Source: an uncultured euryarchaeote (GTDB lineage Archaea > Thermoplasmatota > Poseidoniia > Poseidoniales > Thalassarchaeaceae). From it: 18,202 bases of DNA. Numbering within the stretch: the first letter of the stretch is position 1; every line of letters begins with the position of its first letter. The DNA is taken from positions 1-18,202 of the forward strand of contig CALEIW010000064.1 in the NCBI GenBank assembly GCA_937876055.1, read 5' to 3'. The notes below the pieces were generated by a model. That model had not been told where the DNA came from. It saw nothing but the letters and a program-made list of their open reading frames with translations, and made no database searches. This document shows positions 7,997 through 16,050 of this stretch, piece by piece. A program made the position numbers and the translations under genes.

Positions 7997-10900
7997 TCAA
8001 TCACCCCCCAAAAAAGTTGCACCTAAAGTCAGAAGTCCAGAAGTAAATGGTTCTGGGACGATAATGTGATGAGTTGAACCCTCAAAACCCGGAATCAAAT
8101 TCAATAGAGACAGGTCAGATGCTAATCCATTGACTCCAATACTAGTTCCAGTAGGGACTCCTCCTGTGGTTTGAGCATCTAGTAGAACTCCTCTAAGATC
8201 GAAGGTGGTGCCAAGCGCATCAACCTCGGCGGTAGCGCGGGCCGAAGCGATTATTTTCCCACCTTGAACATCCTCCAGTTCGATGATACTGTACGGCCCA
8301 GCAATCTCGACAACACGAATTGTTGCACTTCTCAGATTTTCTCCAAGTGCCTCTACTTCCTCAATTACGACAGGAGGGGTCGTTGGCATATTGGAGGCTC
8401 TGAGGTAAATTCTCTCAACGCCGTCACCTCCGCTTCGAATTGCTAGACCATAATCAGAGGTTGGCTTAATCACCATACGATCTGTCAATCCTTCAGCGAG
8501 CAATATGATATCACCGCGATTGTTTATCGCTCTACCATTTGCCTCAATATACAACGACATTCCACTATCTGATGCTGAGAAATCAAGGACTGGAGTGCCT
8601 TGGAATGCTAGGGTTTTGGTAATGTCATAATCTACATCTGCTTGTGTGGTCAGATTAATCGAGTTTGGAACATCGGTTAAGAAAACAGTAGCAGGCCACC
8701 ATGCACCTTCCATCCACTGCATCTGTTGCAACATGATGGAATCTACCGCCGGGCCATCCCGATGATATTTTTCAGGCACAATCATGTCAATCGAAATTGA
8801 AGTACCAAGGCTAGCGAGTAAATCAATTGATTCGGGAATATCGTTGATTAGTATCTCCGTTCTTGCACCGGCCTCCCTATTGATGAGTTCAGCATGAATC
8901 CAATCGAGTCTATTTGATAGTACGAAACGAGTCGATGTAGTAACCTCATTAATTCCGCCACTAGTTTCCTTGATTGTGAATTGAGAGTCGATACCCAAGG
9001 TAGTGGCCTCACCAACAGTCAAACCTTGTAGAGTCAGCATCAAGTCTTGTCCATTGACGCCTTTGGCATTGAGCATGAATTCACTTCGTGCAGGAAGCCA
9101 TCCTTCCATACCCAACATAATTGTCCAATCTTCTCCATTTGAGTTAGGCACACGACTGATTGTGATATCGATTAATGGTGGTAGATTTGGAATCCAACCT
9201 CGAATATGGAACCCGTCAGAAATTCCAGTTGGGGCGGCGTTCATAGAAATCCCATGAACCCATGCTGGTTCATCCGCTGTCCCGTTACCTTGACTGGCCT
9301 CGAAGATTAGGTCGAATTCGCTATCAGCATCTAACTCCAAGCCATAAGAAAAGGAACCGTTTCCTCCGGCTGTACCGGTAGAAATTTCGCTTGTCACTCC
9401 GGAAAGTACAGTATTTACAGAGCGACCCAAATCAGCAAACCCTCCAAGGAAAAAGGCAACTCCAGAAACCCCTTGGGAGGTATTCAATTCTGGGATTACC
9501 AAATTATTCCCCGCATCGGCTCCGGTTGGAATATCTACTGAAACATTTGACGGAAGAGGATCGATAAGGACCAACGCGGAAAGACCTCCTTCATCTTGAG
9601 TTGGTGCGTGATCCACATTGATGCTCATCGTTCGATCTCCTGCTACGGACATAAAGGCGGTGCCTTGCCCCATCGCGCCTGTTGCACCAGCCACAGCAGG
9701 AGCTTTCCAACCAACCTCTTGTAGACCAGAAATTCTAGTTGAAATTGTTGAGGTTCCATCTTCCGGATGGTGATGGAAAAGGAAGTGATCTCCGCTCATC
9801 GTTACTGGGTTTTCAGCATCGGTAAGCTGTGCGTGGATTGTCGAAATAGGGGAAGACGCTGTCCACTTTGTGGTATCTCCAAATTCAACAGTAAATTCTG
9901 CTGGAACATCCAAAATATGAGCGGCTTGTCTCTGATTTCCTTCGATTCCTGTATAACTGAGTCTATCGATAGTGGAACTGGCATAATATGTGGCAAATTC
10001 TGGAGTTAAATCGGCAGTTACATTGTCAGGAATGTCTGAAATCCATAATCCCTGATGTGCAGCGCTCTCAAGGTTGGAAGACTGATGATCGATGTAGAGG
10101 AATGTGAATGATTTTTCTGAAGAGGTATGGAGAGAGAATGACTGAGAGTCTGTTTCGGTTTCATCTATCAGAGTAAACGAGCTTAGTCCACTGAATCGTA
10201 AACTTGCAGCAACCTGCACCAAAGGAGTCTGGGGTCCATTCCGACCCTGCACAGTCTCTAATCCTCTATCCTTGGCTAAGATAAGATGGTCACCAGACAT
10301 TGTTGGATGAGGGCTCGAACCGATTTGAAGACCGATCTCTGAGATTGACCGAGCTTCCCTATCTAATCTCCAGTTGTTGTGCATCAGTAGGTGAAGGGTC
10401 TCACCTGATAGACCGCCAGAACCGCCAACACCTCCACTGATTACATCGACTGTAGCTGATGGAATATCGTTCAAAATAGTACCAATATCAAGGAATAAAT
10501 CTACTATATTTATCAGAACGGTATCTAAGATTCTAGAGAGGAAATCTAGATTCTGACCAGAATCGAGACTGGTGTCCGCATCCTCAGTTCCTCCTAATTC
10601 AAATGAGCCAAAGAAAACTATAGCAGTGGGGATTTCTTTAGCGGTAATTTGGATTCGTCTATGGTCTGTGTCGGTACCTCCTCGTTTCATCCAAGAATGA
10701 TATTCCACAGACTCTAGAGATTGTACCGAACGAACCAGAACTAATGTCTTGGGAGGATACGCAGGATTAACCGGTAGAGAAGGGTCATCGACATTTTGAG
10801 AAGTATCTCTCGTGAAATTCTTGACGGCAATAATCAAACCTAGACGGTCTGGTTGACCTCCTGGTAATTCTGGTTCTGATTTAGAACCCAGCATGGTGAA

Positions 10901-12364
10901 TGTACGATCTATCTCTTCTGTGGTCAGACTTCCTTCCGGCATTCCTCGGAACCAACCACTTGAGTCGGTAACATTGCCATAATTGCCATCGGAATTTTCT
11001 TCAGGATCCTCTGAGCGATTTTCGTGAAAGTGAATGTGCAAATCGGCTCGTTCATCAGCCCAATACTCAAGCGTAGTCAAGCCATTTTCGCCTAAATTAC
11101 CAGTTCCGTCAGCAAGGGTACTGTCGGTTCGAATGGTTACTTCTAATTGATCTGGGAGTATGGTTGCAAGTCTATTTGGATGTATTGCAGCCTCGATATA
11201 AGCGACTTCCCAGACTTCTCTATTTTCCTGAGAATCCGGTGGTGAAAAGTGAACATATCCAAATCCCGCAGTTACTCCACAGGATATCTCGCTTGAATGT
11301 AAAGTCGTCAGCTCGATTGGAGAATAACGGTCTGGACATTCAGTTTGTCCTGAGTTGTCAATCGAAATTTGGTATGGGGCGGCTAACGATGCAATGCTAA
11401 TTCCAGATTCATTTCCTCCATTGAATACCCCGAAAGTAAGTGCATTGACCAGCGATAAAATAAGGTCAGCACCCGCCCCTGAGATATCGAAGGAGAATCT
11501 TTCTAGCCCTACTCCCAATGTAAAATCATAAGGGGTGTGAGTGAATTTTGAATCAATAACCCAGACATATGATTCTCCCTCGTTTAGAACCCCGTCTGAA
11601 TATGCAAACGCTTTCATGATACTAACCTCAAGAGTTTGCAAATTATCCCAATCGGAATCAGTCGTGCTCGATGGAAGAACGCTAACTTGGTAATTTAATT
11701 GGACATATGCAGAAAGAGTTGTACCAGATAGATCAATATTGTTCAAATTGACAGTTAGGCCCACTTGAATATCATCATCGCCATCGCCATCTATGTCCAT
11801 TTGGTGTAGTAAGAAATCGGTCTCGGGGTCCAAAAGAGAAACTAAGCTGGTTAGGAATGTAATGGTCTCAAACTGTTCAACAATATTGCCATCGGTGTCA
11901 ACATATCGAGTCCAAATGACATAATCTGTCAAATTAAATAGAGTTGACCAAATTGTTCTGACCTCACCAGGAGGGCGACTATTCTCGTCGGTAAGAATGG
12001 TGTAGGGTTCAGGATGAGTGACTGCAGGAGCTGCGGTTTCTACTATGAAGACTTCATCTAAAGCCTCATCGATATCGTGGAGAGGATCGGCTACCGAAGT
12101 ATCCTGAACCCCCACTCGGACCTGATCCAATAATGGGCCAGCAATATTACTCACAGAATCTCCTTGAACCACTTGTTCTCTTTGGTTCAGAACATTTCCT
12201 AATTCATCTAGGATCTGAAAATCTTGTGACTCTATTCTAGCCTCCCCACTAACGGTTGCAAATGGTGCCAATGTAGGTAGGAAAAAGAGGATTACAAGTA
12301 GAACCGGTAGAGAAATTTTAGATTTTGGCGCAGTACGAATCAAGCGCACTGAACCATTCTCCAT
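7997..12364 (-). CDS. large exported beta-rich protein of unknown function
   Basis: 1455 residues. A long basic n-region (MENGSVRLIRTAPKSK) and a hydrophobic core at ~18-38 form a signal peptide or signal anchor. The rest is strand-rich and Asp/Ser/Thr-rich. Residues 188-199 carry a calcium-loop-like acidic run (MDIDGDGDDDIQ). In the second half a phrase of the form I-x-D-x-P-(D/E/N)-(N/S)-hydrophobic recurs at about residues 771 (ISDIPDNV), 935 (LIDPLPSNV), 1175 (INDIPESI), 1231 (LTDVPNSI) and, more weakly, 1325, suggesting degenerate repeats. MSGDH phrases recur twice. No known catalytic set is visible. Unlike the other large proteins of this cluster it has no convincing C-terminal membrane helix of its own: it ends VPEPFTSGLLTLGATFLGGD, a short hydrophobic end. 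The start is well supported by GAGGTG five bases before the ATG, although that site lies in a hairpin. A gap of 96 nt separates it from the upstream PKD protein gene. Confidence 0.8.
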   Translation of the reverse strand: MENGSVRLIRTAPKSKISLPVLLVILFFLPTLAPFATVSGEARIESQDFQILDELGNVLNQREQVVQGDSVSNIAGPLLDQVRVGVQDTSVADPLHDIDEALDEVFIVETAAPAVTHPEPYTILTDENSRPPGEVRTIWSTLFNLTDYVIWTRYVDTDGNIVEQFETITFLTSLVSLLDPETDFLLHQMDIDGDGDDDIQVGLTVNLNNIDLSGTTLSAYVQLNYQVSVLPSSTTDSDWDNLQTLEVSIMKAFAYSDGVLNEGESYVWVIDSKFTHTPYDFTLGVGLERFSFDISGAGADLILSLVNALTFGVFNGGNESGISIASLAAPYQISIDNSGQTECPDRYSPIELTTLHSSEISCGVTAGFGYVHFSPPDSQENREVWEVAYIEAAIHPNRLATILPDQLEVTIRTDSTLADGTGNLGENGLTTLEYWADERADLHIHFHENRSEDPEENSDGNYGNVTDSSGWFRGMPEGSLTTEEIDRTFTMLGSKSEPELPGGQPDRLGLIIAVKNFTRDTSQNVDDPSLPVNPAYPPKTLVLVRSVQSLESVEYHSWMKRGGTDTDHRRIQITAKEIPTAIVFFGSFELGGTEDADTSLDSGQNLDFLSRILDTVLINIVDLFLDIGTILNDIPSATVDVISGGVGGSGGLSGETLHLLMHNNWRLDREARSISEIGLQIGSSPHPTMSGDHLILAKDRGLETVQGRNGPQTPLVQVAASLRFSGLSSFTLIDETETDSQSFSLHTSSEKSFTFLYIDHQSSNLESAAHQGLWISDIPDNVTADLTPEFATYYASSTIDRLSYTGIEGNQRQAAHILDVPAEFTVEFGDTTKWTASSPISTIHAQLTDAENPVTMSGDHFLFHHHPEDGTSTISTRISGLQEVGWKAPAVAGATGAMGQGTAFMSVAGDRTMSINVDHAPTQDEGGLSALVLIDPLPSNVSVDIPTGADAGNNLVIPELNTSQGVSGVAFFLGGFADLGRSVNTVLSGVTSEISTGTAGGNGSFSYGLELDADSEFDLIFEASQGNGTADEPAWVHGISMNAAPTGISDGFHIRGWIPNLPPLIDITISRVPNSNGEDWTIMLGMEGWLPARSEFMLNAKGVNGQDLMLTLQGLTVGEATTLGIDSQFTIKETSGGINEVTTSTRFVLSNRLDWIHAELINREAGARTEILINDIPESIDLLASLGTSISIDMIVPEKYHRDGPAVDSIMLQQMQWMEGAWWPATVFLTDVPNSINLTTQADVDYDITKTLAFQGTPVLDFSASDSGMSLYIEANGRAINNRGDIILLAEGLTDRMVIKPTSDYGLAIRSGGDGVERIYLRASNMPTTPPVVIEEVEALGENLRSATIRVVEIAGPYSIIELEDVQGGKIIASARATAEVDALGTTFDLRGVLLDAQTTGGVPTGTSIGVNGLASDLSLLNLIPGFEGSTHHIIVPEPFTSGLLTLGATFLGGD
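8004..8015 (-). other. T6G6 homopolymer tract at a gene junction
   Basis: On the minus strand six T are followed directly by six G, four codons before the TGA of the 1455-residue gene. Such a tract is prone to length errors in sequencing and to polymerase or ribosome slippage. Losing one base here would bypass the TGA and run into the frame of the downstream small membrane protein. Confidence 0.6.
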
Positions 12365-12386
12365 AGCCGCACCTCTATGAGGTGCG
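12365..12386 (-). promoter_or_regulatory. hairpin that encloses the ribosome-binding site of the 1455-residue gene
   Basis: On the minus strand CGCACCTC, ATA, GAGGTGCG forms a perfect 8-bp stem with a 3-base loop (12368-12386). Its 3' arm contains GAGGTG, an excellent Shine-Dalgarno with a five-base spacer (CGGCT) to the ATG at 12364. When folded the site is completely paired. The upstream gene stops 75 nt earlier, so terminating ribosomes would not open the stem. Confidence 0.6.
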
Positions 12387-12442
12387 ATTTAGGGTCTTGG
12401 GCTCCAAGAGCAGGAAGAGGTACGTCTATTGAGAGAAAAGAA

Positions 12443-12458
12443 TGCAAAGAAATTCGCA
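12443..12458 (-). terminator. stem-loop after the PKD-type membrane protein gene
   Basis: Two bases past the TAA, the minus strand reads TGCGAA, TTTC, TTTGCA: six pairs including one G-U. It is followed by the pyrimidine-rich TTCTTTTCTCTC. The stem is weak but the T-rich trailer makes it the most terminator-like of the gene-end hairpins in the surface cluster. Confidence 0.35.
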
Positions 12459-12460
12459 AT

Positions 12461-15046
12461 TTAGGACAAACGGACGGTCTCAATAGCCCCACAAGACGGG
12501 CAGGCAGTTCGAGCGATATCATGACCTTCTGGTAAGGCCACCTCAAAGCGTTGCTGACACTGGCTGCAATCCTGCTGAACAATTCTTGATTGTGGTTCAG
12601 AATCAATTTCTGGAGATTCTGTTTCTTCGATTAATTCTGGTTCGGATTCTTCTTCAAGCTCAGTCTGAGAAGAGGGTTCCTCGCTTTCTGGTACTGGTGG
12701 CACAGGAAGGTCTTCTTCATCGAGGAGTGTATCCACTTCAGGTTCTGGTTCTGGAGGTGGAGGAGAAGGTAGCCCCTCCTCATCATTGAATGACTCAGCC
12801 TCATCTGGTGACCAAACCTCTTCTGAAGTGCCCTCTAGGCCATCATGTGAAAATTCTACTGAATCATCCTCCACATCAGAATCTTCTCCTGAAAACTCGG
12901 CAAGAAGTTCCGAAGCAGGACTTGATTGGTTAGATGCAGTAATCGGTTCTGGAGTGCTCATTAGGGCTTCTAAATCGGAATCTTCCATCGTCGCATCCTC
13001 ACTAATTGTGGCTTGTGGGTCACTAGCGCCAGACATACCAGTTGCATATTGGCCAAATTGCGATGTAGTGGACATTGAAGTCGGCTGGTCAAGAGTAGCA
13101 GAACCTGCCCCATACATTGCCTTTTGTTCCTCGACGCTGAGTTCTCTAGGCTTCTCTTCTTCCGCGGCGGCTTGTTCTTCAAGCAGCGCCTCAAGCCTAG
13201 CGTTCGACATTCGACGCCAAGTAATCATACCAATTCCGGCTATGATAATAATTAGCAGGACAGTTACGATGATTCCAATCATCGTTGGACTTAATCCAGA
13301 ACTATCATCGGATGATGAGCGAACTGATACTAAGTATGTCACTTGGGTCGAAGCCCCAGCTTCATTTACGATTGTACAAACAATTTCGTAGGTTCCCTTT
13401 TGTTGGAAATTCTGAGTAATTGCCGAGCCACTAGCATCCATATCGTTATCCATTATTCCATCTAAATTGGAATCTGTCTGGGTGTCTAGATCCCAGAAAT
13501 AAGTTAGAGTTGGAGACTCGGCATCGATAGCCTCAGTCGTTAGCTGGATAGGTTGGCCGAGAATAGCAGTTAACTCCAATGTCTGTTGAGGTACCAAGGG
13601 AGGGGTTGAATCATACAAATCAATGATTGCAGTACGCTCGGTTACTTGTCCTTCTTTGTCAGTTACCCGAATCGTAACCTCGCGATTGCCCGCCGAATAA
13701 CTTGAATCAAAACGGAAAGTGAATGTTTTGCCATCCTCCCAATTCCAACTACTATAGTTCTGAATTACTACCTCATCAACCAGCCACTCGACGCTGTAAA
13801 TCCCCCAATTATCGTCAATATTGGCAGTTAGCAAGAGTTCGTCATCGAAGTCTTTGCGGATTGTGTCACTAGCGGACAAACTAACATCTGGTGGGCTGAT
13901 ATCCTGAATTGTGGTGTTAAGATACACAGTGGCGCTTCGTCCGTCCTGTGAAACTGCCCTAAGGCCGATGGTAAACTGAGCTGGTTCGTTCCAACTTATC
14001 GTGATTGAAGAACCTGAGGCGTCATAGAAACCGTCACCGTTGGTATCCCATTGGAAGCCGGTTTCGCTATCGATTTGGTTTGATAGGTTTGGGGTGTTCG
14101 AAGCGTCGAGAACAACCTCTGCTCCAACATCAAATATTGCTAGGTCAGAGGAGTTGGTAATTGTCGGCTGTAAAATTGGAATCATGTCCATTACTACTGT
14201 GGTTGCCACGAATCCTGTACCAGCACCACCACTAGGAGGACCTGGGCGATTGTCCACAATCAGATACAGTTCTTTACCTGCGTAGTCCGAATTTACTGAC
14301 CAAGAAATACTTCTTTCTTCCAACACCAACAACATATCAGCATTATTGTCATCCATACCATTAGCAGTGGTTCCTTCTTCGTAAAATTCCATCTGGGTTC
14401 CAGTCACCAGGAAAATATCTGGAGCGCCTTGCATGGTTGTCACGAATATGTTGACTTGAGTTCCTTCATCGAGAACTAGTGGGCCAGCGAGTACAGAATG
14501 CTCTCCACTATCTAGGCGAACAATTGTGTCGACTATTCCGAATACTGGACTATCGATTTCTTGAACATCTAGGACTACAGTAGCGAGACTGCCACCTTGA
14601 GCACCCTCTCCTTGATCCTGTGGATGAGCCATATTATCGAGAACTAGGTACCAGCGAGTATCTCCTCTATCATCAGGAGCTGTCCAATGCCAGGTGCCAT
14701 CTCCTTGAAATGACTCGAATACAGAATCGGAATGCCAAACCGAGTCTAAGCGGTAATTCTGTTCATTCTGGTAAACTGAAATTGAACTTGCGGAAAATAG
14801 CAAAATGTCGACATTGGTATCAGCAGATACGTCGAAAGACAATGTGTCACCTGGGGAAAGGACTCCGAGATCTATTCGAACACAAGTCCCGTCATCAATA
14901 TCCCAACTGGATGGAAGATCGTCTAATTCGGCCGGAGCACACCCAATTACTCCCTTTCCAGCAGCGTCAATTGCAGGGGCTGATGAGGTCAATAGGAGCA
15001 AGACCATCAGCACTACGGAACTACGTTGCATCACGCAGGGGTTCAC
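12461..15046 (-). CDS. PKD/Ig-type membrane protein with acidic cytoplasmic tail and C-terminal zinc ribbon
   Basis: 861 residues from GTG 15046; an ATG at 15031 (MQRSSVVLMVLLLL) gives a tidier signal peptide and is an equal alternative. Residues ~30-300 hold two similar beta domains rich in Asp, each describing a strand block ending in WYLVLDN or LYLIVDN, recalling pre-peptidase-type jellyrolls. Residues ~310-570 hold PKD/Ig-like domains with calcium-loop-like phrases (DTNGDGFYD, DSNLDGIMD) and DxxPP boundary motifs. A transmembrane helix lies at ~588-610. The 250-residue cytoplasmic tail is disordered, acidic and proline-rich, with two copies of a DEE-(G/D)-LP-x-PP module, and ends in a zinc ribbon: Cys827, Cys830, Cys849, Cys852. 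The layout (outside binding domains, one helix, long inside tail with a zinc knuckle) suits a surface receptor or anchor; this is inference. It is the first gene of the surface train, after the T7 tract that follows the PRC-barrel gene. Confidence 0.85.
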   Translation of the reverse strand: MNPCVMQRSSVVLMVLLLLTSSAPAIDAAGKGVIGCAPAELDDLPSSWDIDDGTCVRIDLGVLSPGDTLSFDVSADTNVDILLFSASSISVYQNEQNYRLDSVWHSDSVFESFQGDGTWHWTAPDDRGDTRWYLVLDNMAHPQDQGEGAQGGSLATVVLDVQEIDSPVFGIVDTIVRLDSGEHSVLAGPLVLDEGTQVNIFVTTMQGAPDIFLVTGTQMEFYEEGTTANGMDDNNADMLLVLEERSISWSVNSDYAGKELYLIVDNRPGPPSGGAGTGFVATTVVMDMIPILQPTITNSSDLAIFDVGAEVVLDASNTPNLSNQIDSETGFQWDTNGDGFYDASGSSITISWNEPAQFTIGLRAVSQDGRSATVYLNTTIQDISPPDVSLSASDTIRKDFDDELLLTANIDDNWGIYSVEWLVDEVVIQNYSSWNWEDGKTFTFRFDSSYSAGNREVTIRVTDKEGQVTERTAIIDLYDSTPPLVPQQTLELTAILGQPIQLTTEAIDAESPTLTYFWDLDTQTDSNLDGIMDNDMDASGSAITQNFQQKGTYEIVCTIVNEAGASTQVTYLVSVRSSSDDSSGLSPTMIGIIVTVLLIIIIAGIGMITWRRMSNARLEALLEEQAAAEEEKPRELSVEEQKAMYGAGSATLDQPTSMSTTSQFGQYATGMSGASDPQATISEDATMEDSDLEALMSTPEPITASNQSSPASELLAEFSGEDSDVEDDSVEFSHDGLEGTSEEVWSPDEAESFNDEEGLPSPPPPEPEPEVDTLLDEEDLPVPPVPESEEPSSQTELEEESEPELIEETESPEIDSEPQSRIVQQDCSQCQQRFEVALPEGHDIARTACPSCGAIETVRLS

Positions 15047-15081
15047 GCTCGCCTTTTGAATCGTATCGCATTTACGTTCGG

Positions 15082-15088
15082 AAAAAAA
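15082..15088 (-). terminator. T7 terminator after the eL15 / PRC-barrel genes
   Basis: About 30 nt past the TAA of the PRC-barrel gene the minus strand has seven T in a row, preceded by a short TCAT/ATGA dyad. Archaeal RNA polymerase stops readily at such T tracts, so this likely separates the housekeeping pair from the surface cluster. The surface cluster promoter would then have to lie in or next to this spacer; TTAAAT just upstream is the only loose TATA candidate. Confidence 0.5.
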
Positions 15089-15115
15089 TCATTTAATCCT
15101 GATGAATTTTACTGA

Positions 15116-15379
15116 TTATTCGTCCTTAGGGATTGGAGTAGGGGGGAACCAGCGTAGGACCACAACATCTCCGACCGAACGTACCCAATTCCAAGGAACT
15201 GCAACGTGGACTCTACCTTCGACTAAATCTGCAGGAGGGTCGGCGACAAAGATATGTGTGCAGTTCCAGGAATCTGTCTCGACCACGGTATCGTGGACTG
15301 TTCCGAGAAGCCGACCATCGGGAAGGATAACTGGCAAATCCCGAATTAGACTGACTTCGCTCTCCGCCATCAAAGGCAT
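15116..15379 (-). CDS. PRC-barrel domain protein
   Basis: An 87-residue single-domain protein. The pattern is that of the PRC-barrel fold: an N-terminal strand (VSLIRDLPVIL), the turn DGRLLGTVHDTVVET, a central strand (THIFVAD), a VAVPWNWVRSVGDVVVL block and a short proline-rich end. The PW...V..VGDVV ending is typical of archaeal members. PRC-barrels bind RNA or partner proteins in ribosome maturation and other settings; the archaeal stand-alone forms have no single agreed role. It follows eL15 by 39 nt on the same strand, so co-transcription with a ribosomal protein is likely and favours an RNA- or ribosome-linked job, though this is inference. ATG 15379 was taken; ATG 15370 (MAESEVS) is an alternative, and neither has a clear Shine-Dalgarno. 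Confidence 0.82.
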   Translation of the reverse strand: MPLMAESEVSLIRDLPVILPDGRLLGTVHDTVVETDSWNCTHIFVADPPADLVEGRVHVAVPWNWVRSVGDVVVLRWFPPTPIPKDE

Positions 15380-15418
15380 CCGATATGAAGCAAGAAATCA
15401 AGTTAGCCCCGAGAAGGA

Positions 15419-16006
15419 TTACTTTCCTAGGTTCTTGTGGGCCTTCAAGGAAGGGCGGAGTTTCTCAGCACCCTTACCCTTGTTGTACAATCCACGGCCA
15501 CGCTTACCAGCACTGGTTTTTCCTCTGAAGGCTCTGCCACGGTGGCTGTTTCCTTCAGCAATCCAACCTAATTGCTTGTCTGCCTTGATTGCTGGGTGAT
15601 GAGGGTCAACCATGATTACTTCGAAGAATTTGTTCTTTCCATCTTCGCCGACCCAGTATGAGTTTAGAACCTCAAGGTTAGGATAGCGCTTGCTTGTTCG
15701 CTCCTCCGCCATTCTTTGGATGGACTTAGCCATGGTGATTTTCTTAATACCAGCCTTTGATGGCTTTCTCTTCATGTGGATCTTGCCCTTTCGTAGCCCA
15801 CCACGCCTTACACGTGTGCGCACTACGGTAATTCCCTGCTTTGCTCTGTAACCAACACGGCGAGCCGCATCTAAGCGAGTTGGGCGCTCGATTCGCTGGA
15901 AAACTGGCTCGCGCCTCCATCCAGCCATTCTCTCACGGCGAGTTGCTGCTGGGATGTTTTGCTTAGGCTGTTTCCAGACCGAACCTAGGTGCTTCATGAC
16001 TCCCAT
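15419..16006 (-). CDS. rpl15e: large-subunit ribosomal protein eL15 (L15e)
   Basis: A 195-residue, strongly basic protein of the archaeal/eukaryotic eL15 family, with no bacterial counterpart, that sits in the 50S subunit and binds 23S rRNA. Visible family hallmarks are the start MGVMKHLGSVWKQPK, the RPTRLDAARRVGYRAKQGI block, the VRRGG-R-KGK stretch, LEVLNSYWVGEDGKNKFFEVI, the MVDPHHPAI motif and the C-terminal HRGRAFRGKTSAGKRGRGL. Length is normal. The ATG at 16006 was chosen because it matches the usual family N-terminus and has GGAGGG (16018-16013) six bases upstream. The longer reading from 16024 would translate through that Shine-Dalgarno. It is the first gene of a two-gene unit with the PRC-barrel gene. 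Confidence 0.96.
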   Translation of the reverse strand: MGVMKHLGSVWKQPKQNIPAATRRERMAGWRREPVFQRIERPTRLDAARRVGYRAKQGITVVRTRVRRGGLRKGKIHMKRKPSKAGIKKITMAKSIQRMAEERTSKRYPNLEVLNSYWVGEDGKNKFFEVIMVDPHHPAIKADKQLGWIAEGNSHRGRAFRGKTSAGKRGRGLYNKGKGAEKLRPSLKAHKNLGK

Positions 16007-16043
16007 CATTGTCCCTCCAAGCATCCCGCCGACCTGACTCCCC

Positions 16044-16050
16044 TTTATGA
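16044..16050 (-). promoter_or_regulatory. possible TATA box for the eL15 gene
   Basis: The minus strand reads TCATAAA about 40 nt upstream of ATG 16006. Transcription starting ~25 nt downstream would give a ~15-nt leader just containing the GGAGGG site, which fits the shorter eL15 start. The rest of the 144-nt divergent spacer (16025-16168) has an A8/T8 run at 16062-16069 and no further clear signal. Confidence 0.3.

Noticed and set aside
12340..12606. 88-codon minus-strand frame bridging two genes
   Set aside because: Out of frame with the zinc-ribbon end of the PKD protein, which has intact CxxC pairs and a proper stop; the bridge frame has no domain and overlaps the start of the next gene.
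12786..13391. 201-codon plus-strand frame very rich in Ser
   Set aside because: Antisense of the acidic tail and membrane helix of the PKD-type protein; the Ser runs are reverse complements of Glu/Asp codons.
15102..15599. 165-codon plus-strand frame
   Set aside because: Overlaps the PRC-barrel and eL15 genes on the opposite strand, both clearly recognised.
16007..16024. Upstream start (MLGGTM) for eL15
   Set aside because: The codons for GG in this extension are the GGAGGG Shine-Dalgarno of the later ATG, and the family normally starts at MG-x-MK/YK.
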